64,000 nucleotides of DNA from Malus domestica. Taxonomy: Eukaryota; Streptophyta; Magnoliopsida; Rosales; Rosaceae. Position numbers and translations under genes: made by a program. Positions 32,630-42,822 of the stretch are shown piece by piece. Positions within the stretch are counted from its first letter, which is position 1. Each line of letters begins with the position of its first letter. The notes beneath the pieces are model-generated. The model was not told the origin of the DNA. It did not search any database and worked only from the letters and a program-made list of their open reading frames with translations. The stretch is taken from the NCBI RefSeq assembly GCF_042453785.1, contig NC_091677.1:24305501-24369500 (forward strand). Direction: 5' to 3'.

Positions 32630-34855
32630 TGTGACAGCCCGTCCCGAAATATTTTATCGATGGTGTGAAATGACTTATATGCCCTTTAATTGTTGAGTTT
32701 TATGTGTGTGTATAGGCTAAGGTTTTGGACCAATTAGTTCTATTCCTAATTAATTGGACCCAATTAGAACTAAAAGTCTTAAGGTTGTGTTTGATCGGCT
32801 GCAAACTGGACACATACACACCCACTTAACCCGTTGACCTCTCTTTCTCCCCTTCCCTCTCGGATTTTCCCGTTGACCTCTCAACGAGCTTCACCAGTCA
32901 TGGATCGAGGATATGAAGGTGACTTTCGTACTCCTTGGGAGCTTAGGAACTCATCCATACCCTTAGTTGGTCGTGAGAACTTGTAGAACTTGAGTTACCC
33001 GAACTCCGGTGAGGGGTGATTTTCCTTCGACATGATCGTGAAGGTTTTAAGTGGTTTTCAGACTTAAGAAGGTAATATTTTTACTTTACTAGCATGTTGG
33101 ATCGATTTTGGAGTTGTTTTAACGTTAGAACACTCAGGTTTATCGAGTTGCAGGTTTGGCCGATTTTCATGAGATTTTTCCGACGAGTTCTCGTTGATTT
33201 TAGGACCTTTGAAAGGTACGATTATGTTCTACTTGTTGAGGGCTTCATTGTGGTATATAATTTGCTAGAGAAATGAGAAAGATATTGAAGTTTAAAGTTT
33301 TTCCAGAATCCGGCGATAGCAGTGGTGGCCGGTGCCGGACTCTGGCGAACCAAGGAAGAATGAGGAGAATATTCCATCAAAGTTGACGAAATATTCTAAT
33401 GGCGTCATGTATCTTTAACGGCATATTCTAATATTTAACAGAATATTCCCTAACGCCGTTGGGAATCTGTCAGTGCGCCAGGCACGTGCCAGCACGTGGG
33501 CCGCGCTTATGGCCTTGCCTTGGCCGGCGCGTGAGTGGTGTTGTTCCTGAGATTGAGTAGGTCACGATGGTATATTCAAATACCCCAATTGAGCAATGTA
33601 TGAGAAGTTATTACCTAGTTTTGTTTATGTGCTTAAAAATAACGTTTAAATAGTTGTTTCGCATATAGGTGAGACCTATCTTGAGGACGAGCGCAGTCAA
33701 GCAAGGCTCAGGGGCTACGACCCTTCCACATATCAGTGAGTGGGCTTTTGGTTTTCAGTATATATATACACACACTTGGTATTTTCCCAGAAAACTTAAT
33801 TAAATGGTTTGATACCTTGAAATGCCATGTCAATTGCTCTTTATGTTTAATTGTGCATTATTATGGTTATATATATATATATATATATTGTTGCTCGATG
33901 TTGTGGACACTCAGGTAAGCTTCGGGTGACTATATTGATGGTAGTGTTGGTAGTGAATATATTCGTGCTGAGATGTATTTCAAGCTTATTATCCTGCACC
34001 CCGGTGTTAGTACTCTACCCGAGGACAAGGCCTAGCCTTCACGTGATTGTTCACCTCCTGCACCATACGCTCACCTTGGATCCAAGGCAGGTGTCAACTT
34101 GTCGTACAGACCATTTTAAATGGTTCCGACTCGTAGGTGACTTGCAATACTTCGCACAGCCTTCACGTGACCATAGCACTTGAGCGTATTTATTTACACG
34201 TAGCCTTCGTACATACCACTTTAGGTGGTTCCAACTCATGTGCATAATATGATTGATGAGTTGTGGACCCAGCCGTACAGGTCACTTTACGTTACTCCGG
34301 TTGGCATGCTATTTCATATTGATTTATTTCACCTGGCTTACTTATTTCTTTCTGAGATTTGACATGGTTTATTCGGTGGATTTGTTATGTTGCATATGAT
34401 TTGGAGATATAGTTGTATATGCTATTTTCTGGGAATTATACAGGTTTTATGGCGAGGGGTTATTCCTTTTGATAAATGAAATGATTTTGAAAAGCTTTGT
34501 TGTTGCCCACTCACACTTTCTCTATTTTGTGCCCTTCCAGGTTTTAGGTAGGAGTGATCGTTGGTGGCTCACGAGGAATTGACGGTGGTTCAAACAGATC
34601 ATCATAAATGTAGGACCATCTTTGGTATTGTATAATTAGTATTCGTCTTGCTGGACTGCTCTTAGGCTACCTACGCTCAGGTTGTGTGTAGTTGCCTTTA
34701 ATATTGCACTTTCACCTTATCTTATCTAGTGTTTTAGTCAATTTGGTTTTTATTTATCCGCATTCCTTATATTAATATTGCTTTAGCACTGTGCACATGG
34801 CTACGTCACCCTCACGTGACGACCAGCATGCCTCGATCTAGGTCGGGGTGTGTCA
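32630..34855. repeat. Solo LTR, probably gypsy (2226 bp)
   Basis: It starts TGTGACAGCCCGTCCCG and ends GGTCGGGGTGTGTCA, with a perfect 5-bp duplication TTATG (32625-32629, 34856-34860). No gag or pol phrase occurs within. It contains an (AT)n run at 33868-33889. Three related strings of the type ACCATTTTAAATGGTTCC / ACCACTTTAGGTGGTTCC occur at 34110-34240, each a short palindrome. The length fits a chromovirus-type gypsy LTR, but the lineage is inferred. Confidence 0.88.
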
Positions 34856-35155
34856 TTATGTCTTCATGGCATTGACATCATCACAGACTAATACAACAAA
34901 AATAAGAAAAACCCAAAAGCAAAACAAATTCAAAAATTAAATAATTCATAATATAAAATTGACATCATAGACCAAGTGATGGCAATTGCGAGAGACGGCC
35001 AGGCAAAGTCATAGTCGGTGTGAGCGAAGGTGAGAAAGCGCAAAAGAGAGAGAGATAGAGAAAAAAAAAAGTGAAAAAGAAAATTTGAGAGAATAAAATG
35101 GATTCTTTTTGGTAGGTTATCCACTAAACCCTTTAACTTAATTTAAAAAAAAAAA

Positions 35156-36373
35156 AGGTAAATTACATTTTACCTTCTCAAGTTTAGATGTAATTACAAC
35201 CTTATATAACATTTTTAAAATATTTCAATCTCATACATTAGTTATTATTTTATTTCAATTTCATACAACTGTTAAAAAATCTGGTAGATTAAATGTTAAG
35301 TAATGACATGGTAGTGATGGGTTTTACAATTTTGCTGATGTGGGCTGCTAGCTTGTGCCACGTGGCAAAACAAATATATATATATATATATATAATTAAT
35401 AAAATATCAATTTTTTGGTTAAATTTTTGTATAATAAAAATAATAAAAAAAAAAGCCAAACCCTCCCCAATCCAGCGCCGTTCTTCATTTCCTTGTTGAT
35501 TTTTTTTTCTATCTAGTTTTCTTTTCCAATTCCTCCCAAAGATTCGAAATCTGCAAAATGCTAATAGAAATGGCAGCCATCACCACCTCAATTTAAGAAA
35601 CCCAAACCCACCACGGGATCAATCCGTCGGTGACGTTCTGGCAAAGGCTAGCGACCTGGGCGAGGATTGGGAGGGAGAGTGAGGAATGTGCCGTGCAAGG
35701 CAACGTAGCGGCAGGTGAGGAAGACGAAGAGTATGGTGAGATGGTTCTCGGCGAGGTTCAAGAGGATATCACTAGGGAAGAAGACGAGGTAGTGTACAAG
35801 ACCGGTGAGGAAGTAGGCGAGGCTGTAATCGAGGATGGAGTTAAGGAATTAGGTGTTGCGGACCCCGAATACAGTCGGGGTCGGAGAGAATGGAGAAGCG
35901 GAGAGGATGACGGCGGGCGTGTCGTGGGCGTGGAGAACCGGGGGAGGGGGCGTGGGACCGGGTAGGATTTAGAGTTTTCCTTTTTCTTCTTTCTATTTTT
36001 TAAAGTTTTTAATTATTAAAATAAAAGGGGAGAGGATGAACGGCTTGGGAGTGGGGAGTGGGGAGGGTTTGGTTTTTTCCTTTTTTTTTATTATCACTTT
36101 TTTTTTTACAAAAATTTAACAAACAAATTGATATTTTATTAATAAATATTTTTTATTAGTTGTTTTGCCATGTGGCACAGCTGGCAACCACGTCAGCAAA
36201 TTGTAGAATCTATTATTACCACGTCATCACTTAATGACAACTTAACAGATTTTTCAACAGTTGTATCAAATTGAAATAAAATAATAACTAATGTATGAGA
36301 TTGAAATGTTTTAAAGATGCTGTATGAGGTTGCAATTGCACCCAAACCTGAGGGTGTAAAATGTAATTTACCC
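35156..36373. mobile_element. Foldback / Mutator-like element carrying a host gene fragment (1218 bp)
   Basis: Long inverted repeats of about 280-330 bp (35156-35490 and 36030-36373) start GGTAAATTACATTTTA and contain matching blocks such as CATACATTAGTTATTATTTT and CACGTGGCA/CATGTGGCA. Flanks are A-rich, so the exact target duplication is unclear. The middle 0.5 kb is GC-richer and coding-like on the minus strand (35625-35895). Gene DNA between long TIRs is the pack-MULE pattern, so I infer a Mutator-like origin. Confidence 0.75.
35625..35895 (-). pseudogene. TLC-domain protein gene fragment captured by a transposon
   Basis: Read on the minus strand in changing frames, this gives LSDPD, then LNSILDYSLAYFLTGLVHYL, VFFPSD, a diverged HL-TLFVFLTCRYVALHG, and LPILAQVASLCQN. 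From memory these match the core of plant TLC (TRAM/LAG1/CLN8-type) membrane proteins, which have DYS-AYF, HY-VFFPSD, HHLATLFVF-TCRYV and LAEVTS-CQN. The HH of the histidine pair region is disrupted here. At least two frameshifts prevent translation. The 111-residue plus-strand ORF over the same bases (35630-35965) is an acidic shadow. Identity rests on pattern memory only. Confidence 0.65.
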
Positions 36374-36542
36374 TAAAAAATGAAAACTAATGGAACTTTA
36401 ATACCTGAACTGCCTAGGCCGCCTGGCTCGCCCAGCCCCTACCTGATTTTTTTCTCTACGTTTTGGCCTAAAAGGCATTGGTCCTCCACAGCCTAGCACC
36501 TAGGTGGCCGCCTAGGCCGATTTTTAGAACAATGTCTGCAAC

Positions 36543-36859
36543 ATGTTTTAGGGTTTGCCGCTAGTAGCTATCGAACACTCAATGCATTTAGTTGAGGGTT
36601 TGATTGAGTCGATCTCTGTTAATAAGGTTTACCTTAATAATTTCTTGTGAAGGGAAATTAATAATAATTAATTAACTATGAGGCTAAATCTTAACTATTG
36701 TGGACTAATCTAATGGTCTAAATTTTTGTCTGAACTTGTCTAAATCATAGTGTCATCGATCATTCTCCATATTTATATATTCCATATTTTTGTATATGAA
36801 ACAAAATTCAAATCTTTCAGTTACCAAAGAAAAATGAGAATTCTTTACAATAATGATTT
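36543..36859. other. Noncoding AT-rich DNA
   Basis: It follows the hAT right flank directly and continues 32144. Nothing recognisable is present before the estimated start of the gypsy LTR. Confidence 0.4.
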
Positions 36860-37578
36860 TGATGATAAGAGTGTAGACATGCAAATTTTGGTGAAAATAA
36901 ATGTTCACCAACTCATTAATTTCAACACGCGAGGGCTTACGTGGCATGTATCATGTGTGTTACAAATTGTACACATGGCATGTGACTCATCAAAACCAGA
37001 TGAGTCATCAAGAGAACACGTGGAGACATTTGGCGGAGAATAATTAAAGTATTCTCCTTAGTAATTCTTTAATTAGTTTTAATTTAAATCAAACAAATTA
37101 ATTGATTGAGTCAAATCACGAACCAAGACACAAATCAAGTCTTAATTCTTTCGTAAGCAAAGCTTGGAGAGTTTATAAATAGAAGGCTCCAAGACAAAGA
37201 AAAGGGGGCCAGATATCATTATCACACCTAGGCACTGAAGCTCTAAAGCCTCTTCAAACTCCCAAATTCTCAAACTCTCAGACACTCAAAAGACTCAGAA
37301 AACTCTTTGTGTTCTTCATCGTTCTTGAGATGAATCATCAAGCATCACTACACGTGCCAATTTTTCCATCGTCGCAAGCCAAAACCTCGAGGCGTTCGTT
37401 CATTCGAGATCAAGTCATCGTGATCCTCAGATTACCAACACACATCTACACATCTTCGGAGATCAAATCAGAGGAAACTTTGTAAACAAAGATTGTAACC
37501 ATACATTCAAATTAATACAAATAATTTATTTTGTACACGTCTTCTTATTTCATTTGTCATAAGATTTTTGTGTTTACA
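36860..37578 (+). repeat. 5' LTR of the gypsy element (left end approximate)
   Basis: The right end is fixed: TTTCGTGTTTACA/TTTTGTGTTTACA appears both here (37578) and at 48490, followed here by the primer-site region. The last 71 bp (37508-37578) align with 48420-48490. A TATA-like TTTATAAATAGAAGG lies at 37171-37185. The start is set near GAGTGTAGACATGC and is only a guess because the 3' LTR is truncated. Confidence 0.6.
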
Positions 37579-38493
37579 AATTTGGCACGCCCAGTGGGAC
37601 AATCTATGCCTCTCATATCTTTCTCTGTTCTAATTCACACATCATCGAAACCAATGGCTTTAAATAAGGAACAAGTTGGTCTCACAACCAAGGGAAGGAA
37701 ATTCAGCACTTTAGTTGCAAGTGAAGAATCTATTAGCGTCACGACATGAAGCAAGGAAAAGACAGTGGCCATGCTTCACGCCACTTTTAAGTTAGTGCTG
37801 CTAAGGGACTAAAGGGTGTGTTAAAGGTGCGAGCCTGTCATCATCCTAGCCTCGCTTGGGGCACCGAAACATGATTCTGCAACATGCAAGGTGACTTCCC
37901 AAAGCGATGAGTGATGTTCTTCAGCTTCAAAGAATTCAGACGCAGACTCAAGCACTAGGTCGTACCACGGATCACCAACTAGCAACCATCGCTGGGAGAC
38001 TTCTTCATCATCTTGCGACTTATCTTCAATCCAAATAATGGCTTCAAGTGATGACTTCTACATCACGCAGACAAGAATAAGACTTCTTTCACAACGAAGC
38101 GTGACTTGGTTGGCATCATCTCGCAAGCCAAGACGAATGCAACCTAACACACCACTTTGGTGGCGATTCCACCAAAATCACATGAAGGTCGTTATGAGAA
38201 TTAACCAGCCATCAACTTTGTCACCTAAAGCGAGTCAAAGGCTACTGCTACCATGGCGCATCCGTTTAAGTCACGTGAAGTTTGTCAAATGCACAAGCAG
38301 ATCATCTTCACTACTTCACAAGGGGCAAATAAGCTCATATCTCGAAGTGGTGAAAGGTGATCGCCAAAGTCGAAAAATTCAGCTGATCGATCACCATTGC
38401 ATATATCTAGCGTCAGCTTAAAACCGCGCCCATGCCTAGGTTCCATGTAGGTGATGATGGTATAAGTTACTTCAGCTGATAAACAACTGGCTT

Positions 38494-39720
38494 AAATGGC
38501 TCAAACAATTGAGATGCTGACAAAGACTATTGAGGAGAAAGATATGCAAATAGCGTCGCTCCTAAGCAAGCTAGAAGAAAGGCATGGCGGGGAGATGAGC
38601 AAAAGTGCACCTCATCTGGAGAAAGACTCACGTCAAGAATATACCTCCGATGGAAATGAGCAGTCAAAGCCTGATTCCACTTCAGTGGCGTCCAACAACT
38701 CCAAGACATAATTGCCAACACTATCAAAGCACAATATAGAGGTTCTTCTCGAGATACATTCACATACTCCAAGTAATACACGAAGAAGCTTGATAATCTT
38801 TGAATGCTAACTAGGTACCAGCCTCCCAAATTCTTGCATTTCGATAGAAAAGGCAACCTTAAACAACACATCGCTCACTTCATCGAGACATGTAATAGCG
38901 CTGGCACCGATGGCAATTATCTCATGAAACAGTTCGTCCGCTTACTTCGAGGCATTGCAATCGACTGGTACACAGACTTAGAACCAAAGTCAATTGATAG
39001 TTAGGAACAAATGGAAAAAGAGTTCCTCCATCTTTTCTTCAACACTCGTCGCACCATCAACTTGATGGAGCTCACCAACACGGAGCAACAAATGGATGAG
39101 CGAGTGGTTGACTACATTAGCCATTGACATGCATTATTGTCTCTCAGAGCTGTCTTCCATGGAGATATGCATACAAGGACTGCATTAAGGTTTACAATAC
39201 ATCATTCAAGGGATCAAACCTCGTACCTTTGAAGAACTGGCCACTTGAGCTAATAACATGGAGCTAAGCATCGTAAGCCATGATGAAAGAAATAATATAG
39301 TTGGTGACAAGATGTCATCTTCAAAGAAATTCATCATGGAGTCAATGGCGATAAGCGTTAATCCATTTAAATACTCGGTACAAGATAAGAAGGGTGTAAA
39401 GAAGGTTAAGTCAAGTCAAGTTTAAGAAAGGCCATGACGCATACAAAAGAAATAGAAGAAAAGAAGTATTCGTTTCCCATCTTAGACGTCGCTCTTATGT
39501 TAAAAGACTTGCTCCAAAAGAAGGTGATCGATTTACCAGAGTGCAAGCGGCATGAAGAGAGGAATTACAGAGACAACCCAAGATACTGCAAGTACAACCA
39601 CATCATCAATCATCTAGTGAAAAAAGTGCTTCATGCTGAAAGATCTCATCATGAAGTTGGCCCAAGAAAGAATCATCAAGCTTGATCTTGACAATGTGGT
39701 AGCGTTAAACCATATCACCA
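38494..39720 (+). pseudogene. Gypsy gag (Retrotrans_gag), decayed
   Basis: The frame opens with a Gln/Lys/Glu-rich coiled-coil-like start (MAQTIEMLTKTIEEKDMQ, 38494) and breaks near 38711. It resumes with YQPPKFLHFDRKGNLKQHIAHF (38813), FVRLLRGIAIDWYTDLEPKSID, and after a TAG at 39002 EQMEKEFLHLFFNTRRTINLMEL. Later parts include FPILDVALMLKDLLQKKVIDLPE (39473) and KYCKYNHIINHLVKK. These are the standard plant gypsy gag blocks. Several stops occur (39002, about 39126, about 39247). A zinc finger region is not clear. Confidence 0.8.
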
Positions 39721-40090
39721 TCACTTTTGCCTCATCTTACTCAACATCTTCACCTCGATCACTAGGGGCATGCTCTAAAACCATGCCAGTCAAGCCAAGT
39801 GAAGTTGAAGGATGGACTCAGGTCACTTCAAATAAGCCGCACAAGAAGCATATGCCTCGTCTACAAGTTGACCAATCAAGGAGGAGACAGAAAAGCTCTT
39901 GTCAATCTCCAAAGCAACAAGGAATGGTTGATGAAACTTTGATATGAAGATCGTCCATCCCTATGACGATGTGCAATTTCTTCTCCGAATAGTTCTTCAA
40001 GGATCCATTGGTCTGGAATCCTTGCTACAAAGTTTACGAGGGACACCTCTACAAGACCACTTAACAAAACCATAAAAACGCTTCATGCCT

Positions 40091-40300
40091 GCATGAGATG
40101 AAACTACACAAGACACCAAATGCTCATTGCTTGCACGAGTCGAAACTGCACAAGGCAACAAACGCTCCTTACATGCACGAGATGAAATTGCAAACGGCAC
40201 CAAACCTACACAAAATGATCATTGTCCGCATGAGCCTAGAAGATGATGTCAAAGCTCATCGTCCACACGAGTCTAAAAAGGCGACAATAAATGCTCTTAG
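40091..40300. repeat. 42-bp tandem repeats, about 3 clear copies plus degenerate ones
   Basis: Units start GCAYGAGATGAAA or GCACGAGTCGAAA at 40091, 40133 and 40175, with later partial units at 40228 and 40266. They lie in the 3' part of the gypsy element after gag. Confidence 0.8.
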
Positions 40301-40716
40301 CCGGTAAGAGCCTAGCTGCGTACGGGCACAAAAAAAAAAGAAATGAAGGAAAAAAATCTGTTGAGTTGAAAATCCCCGAAAGGGCAGCTTAAGCAAAAGT
40401 TAGGACATAAAACAAAAACGAATGCAAAACAAAAAAAAAAGGACAAAATTTGAACTATTTTTTTACTTGTACCCTTTTTCAGAAAGGTACGTACTCAGCT
40501 CGAAAACGAAAGTCAAGTTTAGTCACAAATTAAAAAAAAGGATTCTAACCTTTGAAATGAAGAAGCATGATTAAGACATCACTCTGAAGTTGTCTTTAAA
40601 GTTGTTACGTTGAATCTCAAGCAAGCTTTCCAACATCTCCAAAGCAACGGTGTCCGCCAAGAACAAGCAAGCAGCAAGGCAGCGGGGCAGTGACAACAGT
40701 CGCGACGGCATCAAAG
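40301..40716. other. Gypsy 3' region without gene
   Basis: This A-rich stretch contains GCCTAGCTGCGTACGGGCAC (40310) and short A-runs. No coding sequence or known motif was found. It joins the 42-bp and the 24-bp repeat blocks. Confidence 0.4.
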
Positions 40717-40884
40717 CTTGTCGTTGCAGTGACATCGCAGCTTGTCGTCCCAGGGGCATTGCAGTTTGTAATCGCTGTGGAAACCCAGTTTATGAACGCA
40801 GTAGCATCCCAACTTGTCGTTGCAGTGGCATCTCAACTTGTCGTAGCAGTGACATTGCAGTTTATTGTCGCTGCGGCATTGCAG
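40717..40884. repeat. 24-bp tandem repeat, 7 contiguous copies
   Basis: Seven units of exactly 24 bp run from CTTGTCGTTGCAGTGACATC to the unit ending at 40884, with a degenerate eighth to the left (40693-40716). The period keeps one frame open on each strand: the plus frame reads repeated QLVVAV-type octapeptides and the minus frame repeated CDKL-type octapeptides. Variation is high between units (for example CTTGTCGTTG, TTTGTAATCG, TTTATGAACG). Confidence 0.92.
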
Positions 40885-41054
40885 CAGCATGGAAACTTGT
40901 CCACACAGCAGCATCTGCAACAATGCAACAACACGACACATGAAGTAACACAATAATGGCAGTAAGCAGTGGTGTGTCCTCGTCTTCGCAGACAATAGCA
41001 ATGCGTTCAGTTCGGCAACTCCTTTTGAACAGCGGCAGTACGTGCAGTCCAGCG

Positions 41055-41240
41055 ACTCCCTTGCGGCAAGCACACTCCCTTACGACGAGTAGCCTCATTT
41101 GTGGCGAGAAGCCTCCCTTGCAGCGAGCAGCCTCACTTACGGCGAGTACTCCCTTGCAACGATCACACTCCTTTGTAGCAAGCAGCTCCTCTGCGGTAAA
41201 CAACACTCCTGTTAGTGAGCAGCCTCCCTTGTAGTGAGTA
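41055..41240. repeat. Degenerate 18-20 bp tandem repeats, about 10 copies
   Basis: The pattern YTTGYRGCRAGCAGCCTCCC recurs, for example CTTGCAGCGAGCAGCCTCAC and CTTGTAGTGAGTAGCC. Unit length drifts between 17 and 20, so it is not one reading frame. It is part of the gypsy 3' repeat region. Confidence 0.8.
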
Positions 41241-41304
41241 GCCTTCTTGTGGTCAAATGCCAAATGCCGCAACAAACCCAAAAAAAAAAAAAAAGAGGAG
41301 CCGT

Positions 41305-41585
41305 TCATAACAGAACTGAAAAATAGAAAAGAAATGGGAAATTGAAAGGAAGAAGCAGAGAGAAAGTCGAAGGAAAAATGAATTGAGAAAGCTTGTATTT
41401 CTGAAGGAAATGATACAATTGATTGATTGATTCTTACACCAGTACTTGGCTTATATAGCCTCTCTGTGCTAACTAACTCTAACAATCAATCCTAACAATC
41501 TGAATTAGTTACAACAATATTAACAGACTAAATGCCAAGTCATCATCCAAGTCATCAATTGATCGCCAAGTCATCATCACCGTCA
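41305..41585 (-). repeat. 3' LTR of copia-C (281 bp)
   Basis: On the minus strand it starts TGACGGTGATGATG after the polypurine tract and ends TTCTGTTATGA. A TATA box, GGCTATATAAGCC on the minus strand, lies at about 41448-41460. The GA end is unusual, but the boundary is set by the primer-binding site beside the other LTR. Confidence 0.85.
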
Positions 41586-41601
41586 ATATCCCCCTTCAAT
41601 C

Positions 41602-42759
41602 TCAACTAGGATTTCCTAGTTGCAGATTGTAACAATGCTTAACAAATGCAGGACTGTGCAATCCCTTTGTTAGAATGTCAGCTGCTTGATCATCTGTAGG
41701 AATATACACCACCTCCAGATCACCTTGTTGTACTCTTTCTCGGACATAATGATAATCTGTGTCCAAATGTTTGATTCTCGAATGCAATACAGGATTGGCA
41801 CTCAATGATATCGCAGACATGTTATCACAATGGATCACAAGTGGATGAGGAAGAAAAATATTTAAATCTTTTAAAATATATCTCACCCATGTAATATCTG
41901 CAGCTGTATGAGCTAATGCTTTATACTCAGCTTCTGTGGAGCTTCGGGAAACTGAAGTTTGCTTCTTTGACTGCCAAGAAATAGGATTATGTCCAAGGAA
42001 AACTACATAACCTGTCACTGATCGTCTGGTGTTAAGATCTGCAGCCCAATCTGCATCTGAAAATGCATTCAAACTTACTGTTGCAGTTGCAGAATAGAAA
42101 ATACCAGCTTGAATTGTACATTGCAAGTATCTCAGAATTTGTTTCACTGCTGTTAAATGAACATCAGTTGGTGAAGTCATGAATTGACATACCGAATTCA
42201 CTGCAAAGGCTATATCTGGCCTTGTGAATGTCAAATATTGAAGAGACCCCACAATACTTCTGTAGATACTATGATCAGCCAATGGTTTACCTTCTGTCAC
42301 AAGCATCGAATTATGAGGCTTGCAGGGAGTTGTAGCAGGTTTGCATGACTCCAAACCTGCTTTGTGTATAAGGTCCTTGATATACTTTGTTTGATTCATA
42401 AAGATATCTCCATTATCCCGATAGTGAATCTGTAACCCCAGAAAGAATGTGAGTCTGCCAAGATCTTTCAAATCAAATACTTCAGACAATTCTTGGATTG
42501 TTGCATTAATCTTTGAAGTGTCGGAACCTGTGAGGATAATATCATCAACATAGAGTAATAAAATCACAATATCATCACCATCCTTCTTTGTGAATAAACT
42601 GGTATCTGATAATGATGCAGTGAATCCCATTGCAACTAGATAACTAGTGAATTTTGAATTCCAGGCTCTTGGGGCCTGTTTAAGCCCATATAGAGACTTG
42701 AGTAACCTGCAAACATGATTGGGATGTGAAGGATCAATGAATCCTTGTGGCTGTTTCAT
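41602..42759 (-). pseudogene. copia-C RT C-terminal half and RNase H
   Basis: This is an open 385-codon frame. It has [17 protein letters not shown], the catalytic LLLYVDDIILTGSD, FDLKDLGRLTFFLGLQIHY, CQFMTSPTDVHLTAVKQILRYL, and RNase H with FSDADWAADLNTRRSVTGYVVF, STEAEYKALA and CDNMSAISL. It ends HCYNLQLGNPS. The frame is continuous with the upstream RT (LDIKNAFLHGDLQ) except for a TAG at about 42769 in the LQ-EVYMKQPQG region. The domain is intact in itself. Confidence 0.93.
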
Positions 42760-42822
42760 ATAAACCTCCTATTGTAAATCACCATGAAGGAATGCATTTT
42801 TTATGTCCAATTGTTTTAATTC

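Larger units (their letters stand above)
32153..36534. mobile_element. Second CTAGGCG-type nonautonomous hAT, expanded by two nested insertions (4382 bp)
   Basis: The ends CAATGTTCTAAAAG and, reverse-complemented, CATTGTTCTAAAAA match the element at 11303-12008. Flanking octamers TCTACAAC (32145-32152) and TCTGCAAC (36535-36542) differ at one base. Subterminal CCTAGGCG/CTAGGTG motifs occur at 32168-32245 and 36412-36515. Removing the solo LTR (32630-34855) and foldback element (35156-36373) leaves roughly 0.9 kb, close to the size of the first copy. There is no transposase gene. Confidence 0.88.

Noticed and set aside
35630..35965. 111-codon acidic plus-strand ORF
   Set aside because: It is antisense to the TLC-domain fragment, which explains the conserved-looking composition on the other strand.
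40717..40884. CRISPR-like array
   Set aside because: Units are contiguous 24-mers without spacers and drift in sequence, in a eukaryotic transposon tail.
40862..41485. 207-codon minus ORF
   Set aside because: It runs from the copia-C LTR across its edge into gypsy tandem repeats, so it is a chimera of unrelated DNA.
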